Part shown: positions 1 through 8,104 of the stretch, in pieces
How positions within the stretch are numbered: position 1 is the stretch's first letter
How the letters are laid out: each line of letters begins with the position of its first letter
DNA from: Clostridia bacterium
GTDB lineage: Bacteria > Bacillota > Clostridia > Oscillospirales > Acutalibacteraceae
DNA: 14,220 bases
Assembly (NCBI GenBank): GCA_017480265.1
Contig: JAFVAZ010000051.1
Location: 1 to 14,220, forward strand
Reading direction: 5' to 3'
The notes under the pieces: generated by a model
Told to the model about the DNA's origin: nothing
The model's input: the letters and a program-made list of their open reading frames with translations, nothing else
The model's database searches: none
Translations under genes and position numbers: made by a program

Positions 1-1
1 G

Positions 2-778
2 AAAACCAGTGAAGCTCGCAATAAAATAAGACAATGGTTTAAAAAGGAAAAAAGAGAAGAAAATATCTTGGTGGGCAAGAGCATCTTTGAAAGGGCATGC
101 AGAAAATTTGACTCCGCCTTATCTTTGGAAGAGCTGCAAAAGATTGCCGATAAAGTAAGTGCCAGCCTAAAATATACATCTGCCGGTAAATTATTTGAAG
201 CTCTAGGTTACGGTGGCATCTCTATGATGCGTGTGGCACCAAGGATCAAAAAAATATTTGCAAAGGATCTACAACGTACTCCTAAAGCTGCAAGTGAGAA
301 AACTTTACCTCCAAAATCAAAAGACAATAGAAGTGGCGTCATAGTGGAGAATATCGATAATTGTTCCGTGCATTTTTCAAAGTGCTGCAATCCTATCCCC
401 GGAGACGACATCATAGGATTTATAACAAGGGGGAGCGGAGTTTCTGTACATAAAAGCTCTTGTACAAATGTCCCCAAAAGTGCAAGCGATCTGAAAAGCA
501 ACAAAAGGTGGATCAGTGTTAACTGGCTCCAAGATGAAAGAAATGAATTCAAAGCGAACATCAGAATAATGGTCATAGACTACTTGGATATATTAGCTAA
601 AGTAACTTCGCAGTTTTCAAAATTAAATATACAGATTCATTCTCTTTTTACGAAGAAGATCAAAAATGGGAAGGCCATAATTGACGTTATAATTACAGTA
701 AAAAATAAGGAACATTTGGATTTGATCATTGCTAAGCTTTTGAATATGGAAAATATCCTTTCTGTTTCAAGGATTTGA
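2..778 (+). CDS. relA: RelA/SpoT-family (p)ppGpp synthetase/hydrolase, C-terminal part (5' truncated by window edge)
   Basis: This is the last 258 codons of a bifunctional Rel protein, which makes and degrades (p)ppGpp in the stringent response. The reading frame is open from base 2, so the gene enters from the left; a full protein is about 720-750 residues, so the HD hydrolase, synthetase and most of the TGS domain lie outside. Visible are the basic linker typical after TGS (fragment residues 1-22), a helical region, the conserved-cysteine zinc-finger-like domain (about residues 113-158, with adjacent cysteines in KCCNPIPGD, then TRGSGVSVHK and a third Cys), and a C-terminal ACT domain (about 185-258) that senses ribosome or ligand state. 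The stop is TGA at 776-778. The next gene starts 36 nt downstream and is probably co-transcribed. The GTG at 68 is internal, not the start. Confidence 0.93.
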   Translation, partial: KTSEARNKIRQWFKKEKREENILVGKSIFERACRKFDSALSLEELQKIADKVSASLKYTSAGKLFEALGYGGISMMRVAPRIKKIFAKDLQRTPKAASEKTLPPKSKDNRSGVIVENIDNCSVHFSKCCNPIPGDDIIGFITRGSGVSVHKSSCTNVPKSASDLKSNKRWISVNWLQDERNEFKANIRIMVIDYLDILAKVTSQFSKLNIQIHSLFTKKIKNGKAIIDVIITVKNKEHLDLIIAKLLNMENILSVSRI

Positions 779-814
779 CCAAGAACATATAATGCTAGGA
801 GAGGTGACGGACTT

Positions 815-1447
815 TTGATAACCATAAACTGCTACCATGTAGGACCTTTGATAACAAACTGCTATTTGCTGACGGATAGCAAAACGCAGGATTCCTTAAT
901 AATTGACCCTGGTGGGATATCTCGTGACTTAGATAAAAAAATCAATGAAATAGGTCCTGGCAAAGTAAAGTATATAGTCTTGACTCATGGTCACTTTGAT
1001 CATATAAGAAAAGTGGCAAGATATAAAAAACTAACTAAAGCTAAAGTAGTCGCCAATAGCGCAGAGCTGCCTATGATAAATGATGAAGAAATAAATCTAT
1101 CTAAACGATATACTAGTGGGATAGATAAATTTGAAGTAGAGATGCCTTTGGATAATAACGATGAATTTTATTTAGGGGAGAACCTAGTAAGGATGCTTGC
1201 GACGCCCGGACACACGAAAGGTAGTGCTTGCTTTTTGGTAGAGGGGGACATATTCTCCGGTGATACTATAATGAAAGATTGCATCGGTAGGACAGATCTG
1301 GCTACCGGCAGCGAAAAAGATATGATGGAATCTTTGAAAAGACTCAAAAACTTTACAAAAGATTATACCATATATCCAGGACATGGAGAGAAAACTAGCT
1401 TGCAATACGAAAAAGCTAATAATCCGTTCTTTAAGCTTGAAATGTAG
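815..1447 (+). CDS. MBL-fold metallo-hydrolase, glyoxalase II-like
   Basis: A 210-residue metallo-beta-lactamase-fold hydrolase of the cytosolic YqgX/GloB-like group. The fold binds two metals: the signature THGHFDH gives H58, H60, D62 and H63, and further ligands are H133 (in TPGHTKGS), D150 (in SGDT) and H190 (in YPGHGEKT). The motif IGRTDLATGS near residue 158 and the NPF near the end are typical of this family. The substrate is not known from sequence; glyoxalase II-like thioester hydrolysis is possible but unproven. The start is a TTG preceded 8 nt upstream by a good GGAGAGGTG ribosome site at 798-806; no ATG fits. In many Clostridia a gene of this kind follows relA, often with a D-aminoacyl-tRNA deacylase between them, which is absent here. 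Confidence 0.9.
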   Translation: MITINCYHVGPLITNCYLLTDSKTQDSLIIDPGGISRDLDKKINEIGPGKVKYIVLTHGHFDHIRKVARYKKLTKAKVVANSAELPMINDEEINLSKRYTSGIDKFEVEMPLDNNDEFYLGENLVRMLATPGHTKGSACFLVEGDIFSGDTIMKDCIGRTDLATGSEKDMMESLKRLKNFTKDYTIYPGHGEKTSLQYEKANNPFFKLEM

Positions 1448-1528
1448 AAGCTATAATTCCCATAGTTTTTACATTAAAATAAATTGCGAAGCATAAATTA
1501 AAAAACAAAAGGCGAGGTTATTTTTACG

Positions 1529-1535
1529 AAGGAGG
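1529..1535 (+). promoter_or_regulatory. Ribosome binding site that fixes the nucleoside kinase start
   Basis: AAGGAGG lies 10 nt before the GTG at 1546 but only 1 nt before the alternative TTG at 1537, so GTG is the more credible start. Confidence 0.7.
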
Positions 1536-1545
1536 ATTGATAACG

Positions 1546-2484
1546 GTGAATAATAACCTTTATGGACAAGATTTAAAAAAACGGTGGACGTTGGAAGAGA
1601 TAAACAAAATGGCAAAATCAGACCCACAATATTTGATAAATTCCGTAGAGAGTAGATTCAACTCAATGATAGAAAAGGTTATAAATTATATATTGGTAGA
1701 GAAAAAAGGCTGCAAACTCGTTCTGGTTTCCGGACCGTCATCCAGTGGCAAAACTACATTTTCGAAGATAATATTAGAAAGATTAAAGCAAAAAGGTGTA
1801 TTGGCAGAAGTTTTCCCTTTTGATAATTTTTACCTGGGTTTTGACCATGTACCAATCTTAGAAGATGGTTCTAGGGACTTTGAAGCAATAGAAGGGTTAG
1901 ATATAGAAGGGATAAGAAAAAGCCTGATCGACCTCATACATACCGGGGAGTGCATTATCCCGACGTATGATTTTGCTTTGATGCAACCAAAAAAGGAAAA
2001 GGAGTATCTAAAGAATCCGAAAAATGGAATCGTCTTGGCTGAAGGATTGCACGCGATAAACCCTATTTTGACCAAAGGAATACGGCCTAAAGATATCGTT
2101 AGAATATATGTAGATATTGACTCCGGAATCACGCATAAGGGAAAGATGTTTTTCTCGCCTAAATTTGTCCGCCTATCCCGCAGAGTACTCAGGGATTATA
2201 TATATAGGCAGACGCTATCTTTAAAAACTCTGAAGATGTGGGAAAATATCTTACGTGGAGAAAGGCTATATATAAGGCCTCTCAGGCGCTATGCCCATAT
2301 CCGGGTGGATACTTTGCATGAATTTGAAGTCTGCGTAATGAAAAAAGAAACGCTGGAGTTATTTGAAGATCTACCACCTGAAATCAAAGCTAATTTCGCA
2401 AAATTTATAAAAAGCCTGGAGAAATTCAATGAGATAAAAAAGGACTTAGTCCCCCCGAATTCTTTAACTAGGGAATTTATCTAA
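1546..2484 (+). CDS. Uridine kinase-family nucleoside kinase (short clostridial form)
   Basis: A 312-residue P-loop NTPase of the uridine kinase/phosphoribulokinase family. It is expected to phosphorylate a nucleoside or similar hydroxyl with ATP or GTP. The Walker A is SGPSSSGKTT (about residues 62-71). A PFDNFYLG motif follows at about 91, in the place of the substrate-binding DDFY loop. Further on are EGLHAINP (about 170), the RLSRRVLRD lid-like segment, and a C-terminal PPNSLTREFI that matches the end of the clostridial family. It lacks the TGS and tRNA-synthetase-like N-terminal region found in the long (about 550-residue) versions; a roughly 30-residue helical N-terminus stands there instead, as in the short family members. 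I chose the GTG at 1546, because the in-frame TTG at 1537 sits only 1 nt from the AAGGAGG. True substrate unknown. Confidence 0.87.
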   Translation: MNNNLYGQDLKKRWTLEEINKMAKSDPQYLINSVESRFNSMIEKVINYILVEKKGCKLVLVSGPSSSGKTTFSKIILERLKQKGVLAEVFPFDNFYLGFDHVPILEDGSRDFEAIEGLDIEGIRKSLIDLIHTGECIIPTYDFALMQPKKEKEYLKNPKNGIVLAEGLHAINPILTKGIRPKDIVRIYVDIDSGITHKGKMFFSPKFVRLSRRVLRDYIYRQTLSLKTLKMWENILRGERLYIRPLRRYAHIRVDTLHEFEVCVMKKETLELFEDLPPEIKANFAKFIKSLEKFNEIKKDLVPPNSLTREFI

Positions 2485-2498
2485 TAATAAAGCCATAT

Positions 2499-2532
2499 AA
2501 ATCCCACGATCTGAAGTGATATCGTGGGATTT
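2499..2532. terminator. Probable bidirectional terminator between convergent genes
   Basis: ATCCCACGAT at 2501-2510 and its exact complement ATCGTGGGAT at 2521-2530 form a 10 bp stem, extended to 12 bp by flanking AA/TT, with a 10 nt loop. It sits 14 nt after the kinase stop on the + strand and about 20 nt after the argS stop on the minus strand. The T run is short on both strands (TTTTC on +, TTTAT on minus), so efficiency may be moderate, but the position between two convergent transcripts supports a shared role. Confidence 0.82.
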
Positions 2533-2551
2533 TCATATACATAGGAACCGC

Positions 2552-4246
2552 TTACATTTCTTCCGGAGAACTTATCTTAAACATATCCAGCACATTTTTT
2601 ATAACTATTTTCGTGCATTTACAAAGTAAAACTCTGGGAACCATTAGGGCTTCATCTTCACACAAAATCTTGCACGAGTTGTAAAATTTATGGAAAAGAG
2701 CCGCTAGATCTACGACGTATCTGGTGATCCTAGCCGGATCGTAATTTTTAGCAGAAGCTATAATTTCACTCGTATACAGAGATAGTTGCCATATCAAATC
2801 TTTTTCCACCGGCATAGCAACTTTGAAAAACTCCGGTGGGACTTGCCATTTGCACGATGCATATTTCTCTTTATACAACTTTAAGATACTGCAAATCCTA
2901 GCATGGGCATATTGTACATAATAGACTGGGTTCTGCGAATCTCTCTTCTTGGCTAGATCTAAATCAAAATCCATCTGAGAGTTTGCCTCTCTCATATTAA
3001 AAATAAACCTTACGGAGTCAATAGGCACTTCATCCAGCAAGTCCGCTAACTGTATAGCTTTGCCGGTACGCTTGCTCATCTTGACTACTTTACCGTCTTG
3101 TATGAGCCTAACTAACTGGAAAAGCAATATATCCAGTCTTTCTTCGTCTATACCTATAGCTCGCATTGTTTTCTTTAGCCTGGCTACATGGCCGTGGTGG
3201 TCCGCCCCCAGCAGATCTATACACAAATCGAATTTTCTTTTAACGAATTTATTATAATGATAAGCTATATCAGAGGCAAAATAAGTAGGAGTGCCGTTTT
3301 TCCTTACTAAGACCTCGTCTTTCTCTAGCCCCAGTTCCGTTGCTTTATACCAAAGCGCCCCTTCCTTTTCATAAGTTAAACCTCGTGCTTTAAATAACTC
3401 GATAATATCATCGACTTCGCCATCTTTATGTAAATCGCTTTCATGGAACCAATTATCATACGTTATGCGATATTTCTCAAGGTCTACTTGCATTTTTTTT
3501 ATATTCCGCGGTAGCGCAAACTCCACTAAGGCTTTTCTTCTTTCGGATTCACTCTTTTCCAGAAATCCCTCACCGTAGCTGTCTGCAAAATCTCTAGCTA
3601 AAGCTGCGATATCTTCGCCATGATAGCTGTCTTCTGGCAAAGGTACGGTATCTTCGCCTTTAAATATCTGCTGATACCTTACATCCAAAGATAAAGCAAA
3701 TTTATCGATCTGGTTCCCTGCATCGTTTATATAAAACTCCCTGAATACATCAAATCCGGCTGCCTCCAATACACTTGCTAGGCAATCCCCCAAAGCTCCA
3801 CCTCTAGCGTTCCCTATATGCATGGGGCCTGTGGGGTTTGCGGAGACAAACTCTACCATTACCTTTTTGTTTTCTCCATAGTCAGATTTACCGTAATCTT
3901 CCTCACTCGTCAATATATCATTCACAACTTCTGCAAAAAATGCCTCTGACAAAAAGAAGTTTATAAATCCGGGACCTGCAACTTCTGCTTTTGCGATCGC
4001 CGCTCCATTTAAATCCATCTTATCAATTACAATCTGAGCTAAATTTCTTGGTGCTATCTTAAAATTCTTAGCGCACGTCATCGCTACATTACTGGAAAAA
4101 TTCCCATGCGCATTATCTGCCGGTATCTCCACTATAAACTGGCTTATCTCTCCTTTTAGCAATAATTTTTCATCTATAGCTTTTGATATAGCCGTATATA
4201 TTATTTTTTTTATTTTCTCGGCGGTTTCATTGACTATTTTAGACAT
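2552..4246 (-). CDS. argS: Arginyl-tRNA synthetase
   Basis: A 564-residue class I synthetase that charges tRNA-Arg with arginine using ATP. In order: an N-terminal Add1-type domain (about 1-100), the Rossmann catalytic core with the HIGH-type signature HIGN (143-146, inside SANPTGPMHIGNARGG), the KMSKR loop at 389-393, and a C-terminal DALR anticodon-binding domain ending in SSPEEM. The length is normal for the family. I chose the ATG at 4246 because it begins at the usual ArgRS N-terminus and has AAAGGAG 10 nt upstream. The frame stays open to 4390, but that extension would run into the end of murI and has no family counterpart. It is the last gene of the ddl-murI-argS set, 58 nt after murI. 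Confidence 0.96.
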   Translation of the reverse strand: MSKIVNETAEKIKKIIYTAISKAIDEKLLLKGEISQFIVEIPADNAHGNFSSNVAMTCAKNFKIAPRNLAQIVIDKMDLNGAAIAKAEVAGPGFINFFLSEAFFAEVVNDILTSEEDYGKSDYGENKKVMVEFVSANPTGPMHIGNARGGALGDCLASVLEAAGFDVFREFYINDAGNQIDKFALSLDVRYQQIFKGEDTVPLPEDSYHGEDIAALARDFADSYGEGFLEKSESERRKALVEFALPRNIKKMQVDLEKYRITYDNWFHESDLHKDGEVDDIIELFKARGLTYEKEGALWYKATELGLEKDEVLVRKNGTPTYFASDIAYHYNKFVKRKFDLCIDLLGADHHGHVARLKKTMRAIGIDEERLDILLFQLVRLIQDGKVVKMSKRTGKAIQLADLLDEVPIDSVRFIFNMREANSQMDFDLDLAKKRDSQNPVYYVQYAHARICSILKLYKEKYASCKWQVPPEFFKVAMPVEKDLIWQLSLYTSEIIASAKNYDPARITRYVVDLAALFHKFYNSCKILCEDEALMVPRVLLCKCTKIVIKNVLDMFKISSPEEM

Positions 4247-4304
4247 TCCTTGCTTTCTCCTTTTTTCTTTATTCATTACCTTGCGAGTTGTGGGCTTTAA
4301 ATAT

Positions 4305-5105
4305 CTATATATCAACCTTCTTAACAAAGCAGCGAGACTCTTCGCCCAGAAAGATATCCGCAGTTTTGGAGAAAGATTCAATAGAATCACTTACAAAGAA
4401 TGAATGGATCCCTTTTTTCCCTTTTTTATTTAAGAGGTTCAGTTCCTTGAGTTTCTTTGCTGCAAATTTTGCCGTTGCTTTCCCAGAATCTATAATCGCA
4501 ACTCCTCGCCCCATGATTCTCTCTATAATCGGCTGGATGATAGGATAATGCGTACAACCCAAAATTAGTGTATCCACATTGCTATTTTTTATCGGCAGCA
4601 AATATTTTTCTGCAACTAGCGTTGTTATAGTGTCGTTCCCTATGAATCCATTCTCTACTAAAGGTACAAATAGCGGACAATCTTTCTCTATGACTTCTAT
4701 CTCTGGGTCTAGGCGCTTTATTTCCTTTTTATACGAATTTGTTTTGATGGTAGCAGTGGTGCCTATCACACCTATTCTTTTGTTCTTCGTAGACAAATAT
4801 GCAGCCATTGCGGTTGGCTCTACTACTCCTGTGAATGGGATCTTTATATCTAAACCCAGCCCGGTAGCCACAGAGCTCACTGTTCCGCAAGCTGCTATTA
4901 TCATCTTTACATCTTGCTTCAATAAAAACTTAACATCGTCCATTGCGTATTTTATTATAGTTTCTCTGCTTCTATTGCCATATGGGACTCTGAGTGTATC
5001 CCCAAAATATATGATATCTTCTCCCGGCAAGATCTTCGCCATCTCTTTTACCGTTGTTAAGCCGCCTAATCCGGAATCAAAAATGCCAATAGCCTTATCG
5101 TTCAT
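4305..5105 (-). CDS. murI: Glutamate racemase
   Basis: A 266-residue cofactor-independent racemase that makes D-glutamate for the peptidoglycan stem peptide. It shows the N-terminal FDSGLGGLT motif with D10 and S11, and the two catalytic cysteines of the family at C73 (AACGTVSS) and C184 (ILGCTHYP). After the first cysteine most family members have Asn (CNT), and here there is Gly (CGT), a change at a substrate-contacting position. Length is normal. The ATG at 5105 lies inside the end of ddl, an 11 nt overlap, which implies coupled translation of two peptidoglycan precursor enzymes; GAAAGG is about 10 nt upstream. Confidence 0.94.
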   Translation of the reverse strand: MNDKAIGIFDSGLGGLTTVKEMAKILPGEDIIYFGDTLRVPYGNRSRETIIKYAMDDVKFLLKQDVKMIIAACGTVSSVATGLGLDIKIPFTGVVEPTAMAAYLSTKNKRIGVIGTTATIKTNSYKKEIKRLDPEIEVIEKDCPLFVPLVENGFIGNDTITTLVAEKYLLPIKNSNVDTLILGCTHYPIIQPIIERIMGRGVAIIDSGKATAKFAAKKLKELNLLNKKGKKGIHSFFVSDSIESFSKTADIFLGEESRCFVKKVDI

Positions 5106-6183
5106 TCTCTTTAAACCTTTCTACTGCTAAAGCTATCAACTTATCCAGTAGATCAGAATATCCGATCCCTATTTGCTCCATAAGCTTTGGGTACATACTG
5201 ATAGATGTAAAGCCCGGCATAGTGTTGATTTCATTCAATAAAACCTCGTTGCTACCTTTCTCTACAAAAAAGTCCACTCTGGCTAAGCCTTTGCATCCCA
5301 TCACAGTATATGCCTTTTGGGCTATTTTACGGATCTTTTCAGAGGTCTCATCAGAAATATGCGCAGGGATATAGAGGCCGGAATCGCTCACATATTTTGC
5401 CTCGTAGTCATAAAAATCGTTTGCCGGAGCGATCTCCCCTATGATCGAAGCTATAGTCTTGTGATTCCCCAAAACGGCACACTCTACTTCTTGCCCAACT
5501 ATATTTTCTTCTATCAATATTCTACTATCATATCTTTTTGCTAAGATTATTGCTGCTTTTAGTTCATCTATATTTTTTACTTTGCTAACCCCTACGGATG
5601 ACCCTGAATTTGAAGGCTTGACGAACATAGGGTAGCTAGATATCTCCTTTTCTATGTAATCTAGGCAGGTTTTTTCATCATTATCAAAGTCGAAAGAATC
5701 CAAAAAAGCGAACTTTGCCTTTTTTATCCCAGCTTGAGTTAATATGATATTTGTGAAGATTTTGTCCATGCAGCAGCAAGACGACAAGACATCGCAACCC
5801 ACGTAAGGGATCTGAGCGAGCTCAAAAAGCCCTTGCATGGTTCCATCTTCGCCATTGCGCCCGTGAAATACCGGGAAAATCACATCTAGGTTTAAGTGAC
5901 TATAAGATTGATCCTCGTTTAAAATTATTATCCCCTTTTTCTCCGTACTGGGGGAGATAAATGCTCGCTTTTTATTTTGCACATCCTTTTCCCACGCGTC
6001 AGTAGAGATATTTTGGTAGTCGCCTGTATATAGGTACCATTCTCCCTTTTTTGTGATTCCTAGCAAACGTATGTTATATTTTTCATTGTCCAGTTTTTCG
6101 AGTATTGAAAAACAAGATCTCCTAGAAACTTCGTGTTCTGTAGATGCCCCCCCAAATAAAACACCTAGATCCAGCTTATCCAT
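5095..6183 (-). CDS. ddl: D-alanine--D-alanine ligase
   Basis: A 362-residue ATP-grasp ligase that joins two D-alanines for the end of the peptidoglycan stem peptide. Visible are GGASTEHEVS (11-20), HGRNGEDGTMQG (107-118), the ATP-grasp glycine-rich loop KPSNSGSSVGVS (189-200), the omega-loop FYDYEAKY (257-264) with the tyrosine pattern of D-Ala-D-Ala rather than VanA-type D-Ala-D-Lac enzymes, and the metal-binding ARVDFF and NEINTMPG near 301-324. An odd run of three cysteines (136-138) sits where relatives usually have a mixed Ser/Val/Cys stretch before MDK. The ATG at 6183 has AAAGGAG a few bases upstream and follows a strong promoter at 6277-6305. It is the first gene of ddl-murI-argS. 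Confidence 0.96.
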   Translation of the reverse strand: MDKLDLGVLFGGASTEHEVSRRSCFSILEKLDNEKYNIRLLGITKKGEWYLYTGDYQNISTDAWEKDVQNKKRAFISPSTEKKGIIILNEDQSYSHLNLDVIFPVFHGRNGEDGTMQGLFELAQIPYVGCDVLSSCCCMDKIFTNIILTQAGIKKAKFAFLDSFDFDNDEKTCLDYIEKEISSYPMFVKPSNSGSSVGVSKVKNIDELKAAIILAKRYDSRILIEENIVGQEVECAVLGNHKTIASIIGEIAPANDFYDYEAKYVSDSGLYIPAHISDETSEKIRKIAQKAYTVMGCKGLARVDFFVEKGSNEVLLNEINTMPGFTSISMYPKLMEQIGIGYSDLLDKLIALAVERFKENER

Positions 6184-6276
6184 AAAAGTACTCCTTTTTG
6201 CGTTTATTTTTAAGATTTCAAATTTACATATTTCTCATAGCGAAATTAGTTCATGTGATCTTCATATTGACTATAC

Positions 6277-6305
6277 ATTATAACAAAACCAAGAATTTTT
6301 TGCAA
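6277..6305 (-). promoter_or_regulatory. Sigma-A type promoter for ddl-murI(-argS)
   Basis: On the minus strand TTGCAA (6305-6300) and a perfect TATAAT (6282-6277) are 17 bp apart. Transcription would begin near 6270, leaving a leader of about 85 nt before ddl. I saw no riboswitch-like fold in that leader. Confidence 0.8.
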
Positions 6306-6432
6306 CCCCAAAATACAATACATCGCCTATTCTGTAGCATGAAATAAAACGTACTGTTTATTAGCATTTCTTCCTATAGCCTTCGGTCTTCTACTTGTGC
6401 AAGAAATTCAGCATAGCCTTTGTTGTGTTGAG

Positions 6433-7305
6433 CTACTCACCGAATATCTTCCTCCTGGCAGCCACCCCTGTGGGCGTCCCTGCTAGCCCGCCGATGCCGG
6501 TCTCTCTGAGTGTGGCCGGCAAAGCTTTCCCGACTTCATACATAGCTACAATGACTTCATCAAATGGTACAAAACATTCTATGCCGGCAAGGGCCATATC
6601 TGCACATAAGATCGCGTTTACAACACCTATTGCATTTCTCTTGGCGCAAGGTATCTCCACCAAGCCCGCGATGGGGTCACAGATTTGCCCCATGACGTTT
6701 GTAATAGCCATAGAGCCAGCATGTAGACATTGCTCTACGCTCCCGCCAAGCATCTCCGTCATGGCAGCTGCAGCCATCGCAGAAGCACTCCCGCACTCTG
6801 CCTGGCAACCACCTTCTGCCCCAGAAAGCGTAGCGTTCTTCTCTATAATCGTGCCTATTGCAGCAGCTGTGATAAAAGCATTAATCAGGTCGTCATCAAC
6901 AGCGTTTATCTTTTCAGCAAGCATAAAAAGGCATCCGGGCAAAATCCCACATGATCCTGCAGTAGGCGCTGCCACTATTTTGCCCATGGATGTGTTTACT
7001 TCAAAGCAAGATAACGAGTAAGCTACGCTTTTTAATATTTCCTTTGAGAAAATAGCATTATCCTTTCCCATATAAGAAAATATTTTTTTTGCCATGCCGG
7101 AGGTTAGCCCACTAATGGAAGGGATTTCTTTCTTCAAAGTTTTATTGCAGGCTTGCCGCATAATATCTATATTTTCTTTAATCTTTTGGCGGATCTCATC
7201 TATAGTTGTTTCATTATATTCAGATTCTACTTCTATGGCTACTTGCCAGATCTTTTTGCCAGATCGGTCGCATAAATCTTTTAACTCATTTGCATTACTA
7301 TACAT
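6433..7305 (-). CDS. sdaAA: L-serine dehydratase, iron-sulfur type, alpha subunit
   Basis: A 290-residue catalytic subunit of the oxygen-sensitive [4Fe-4S] L-serine dehydratase, which turns L-serine into pyruvate and ammonia. It carries PTAGSCGILPG near 114-124, and the three cysteines expected to hold the cluster: C167 (GGCQAECGS), C209 (ICDP) and C220 (VEIPC). The conserved GLAGTPTG lies near the C-terminus, and the length is usual for an alpha subunit. I chose the ATG at 7305, because the upstream ATG at 7311 is only 1 nt from the AGGAG at 7313-7317, while 7305 is 7 nt away. It follows sdaAB by about 10 nt, so the two subunits are made together. No clear terminator is seen in the 127 nt after it. 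Confidence 0.95.
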   Translation of the reverse strand: MYSNANELKDLCDRSGKKIWQVAIEVESEYNETTIDEIRQKIKENIDIMRQACNKTLKKEIPSISGLTSGMAKKIFSYMGKDNAIFSKEILKSVAYSLSCFEVNTSMGKIVAAPTAGSCGILPGCLFMLAEKINAVDDDLINAFITAAAIGTIIEKNATLSGAEGGCQAECGSASAMAAAAMTEMLGGSVEQCLHAGSMAITNVMGQICDPIAGLVEIPCAKRNAIGVVNAILCADMALAGIECFVPFDEVIVAMYEVGKALPATLRETGIGGLAGTPTGVAARRKIFGE

Positions 7306-7312
7306 AAGCATA

Positions 7313-7317
7313 CTCCT
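7313..7317 (-). promoter_or_regulatory. Ribosome binding site of sdaAA, overlapping the sdaAB stop
   Basis: AGGAG (minus strand 7317-7313) overlaps the TAG stop of sdaAB at 7318-7316. It is 7 nt from the ATG at 7305 and 1 nt from the ATG at 7311, favouring the former and suggesting translational coupling. Confidence 0.65.
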
Positions 7318-7981
7318 ATATTTTATTAATATTTGAAACAGAATAAATGTCCGCTGTTTTAGAGATATCTGTCAACATATTGGGGCTGAGCTCTCCATCC
7401 ATCTCTATAATGGTAATGGCAGTCTGGCCCTTTTTTTCTCTGTTATTAGAAAGCGAAACTATGTTTATATTATTTTTTTCAAACATATTTGTAATCTTAC
7501 TTATCATCCCAACCTTATCCTTATGCCTAACTATTATTGCATTATAATTACCGGAAAGATCTGCATGAAAGCCATTGATAGAGACTAAATTAATCTCTCC
7601 TCCTCCAATAGAAGACGCTACTATGCTTGCAGTTTCTCCATTTTTACTTGTTATCACAGCTTCTACCGTATTGGGGTGCACGTTGCCCAGGTCAGTCTTT
7701 ACGAAATTAATTTTAATCTTCTCTTTTTTAGCTACATCTAAAGAGCGAATAATCCTTTCATCATCTGGCTGCATGCCCATCAAACCGCCTACCAACGCTC
7801 TATCCGTCCCGTGCCCTTTGTATGTATTGGCGAAAGACCCATGCAGAAAAAAAGTAACCTCCGCTATATCCGCTTGCACTATAGACCTGCACATGAGACC
7901 AATCCTAGCAGCTCCAGCTGTATGAGAGCTAGAAGGTCCTATCATAGGCGGCCCTAAGATCCCAAATAATCCTCTTCCCAT
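7316..7981 (-). CDS. sdaAB: L-serine dehydratase, iron-sulfur type, beta subunit
   Basis: A 221-residue partner of SdaAA. The N-terminal part has the family signature MIGPSSSHTAGAARIG (13-28) and HGTDRALVGGLMG (58-70). The C-terminal part, from about 147 to 221, is an ACT domain (IIVRHKDKVGMISKIT and onward), which in this family serves in regulation or assembly. The start is the ATG at 7981, preceded by a very strong GAGGAGGT 5 nt upstream; the frame is open to 8017, but that extension has no family counterpart. First gene of the sdaAB-sdaAA operon, with its own promoter. Confidence 0.94.
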   Translation of the reverse strand: MGRGLFGILGPPMIGPSSSHTAGAARIGLMCRSIVQADIAEVTFFLHGSFANTYKGHGTDRALVGGLMGMQPDDERIIRSLDVAKKEKIKINFVKTDLGNVHPNTVEAVITSKNGETASIVASSIGGGEINLVSINGFHADLSGNYNAIIVRHKDKVGMISKITNMFEKNNINIVSLSNNREKKGQTAITIIEMDGELSPNMLTDISKTADIYSVSNINKI

Positions 7982-8038
7982 AAATACCTCCTCAAAATAT
8001 AAAAGCACAAAAATCATCTGGACTATTTGTTTTATTAT

Positions 8039-8067
8039 ATTATAATATGGCTAGAAGAGAAAATCAA
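8039..8067 (-). promoter_or_regulatory. Sigma-A type promoter for sdaAB-sdaAA
   Basis: On the minus strand TTGATT (8067-8062) and TATAAT (8044-8039) are 17 bp apart; a second overlapping TATAAT follows at 8039-8034. The leader before sdaAB is about 50 nt. No operator is evident. Confidence 0.75.
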
Positions 8068-8104
8068 TACCTATAAATACCAATTTTTCATATTTTTTGT
8101 TAAT

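Noticed and set aside
4247..4390. Longer N-terminal extension of ArgS starting at 4390
   Set aside because: It would overlap the end of murI, has no family counterpart, and the ATG at 4246 has a proper ribosome site and standard N-terminus.
6306..6432. Terminator between sdaAA and the ddl promoter
   Set aside because: Only short direct repeats (such as AAGGCTAT and TAGCAT) and a weak AT-only stem are present, without a GC-rich stem followed by a T tract.
6395..7021. 208-codon open frame on the + strand
   Set aside because: It lies antisense to sdaAA, whose family signatures and cluster cysteines are clear; the opposite frame has no domain or ribosome site.
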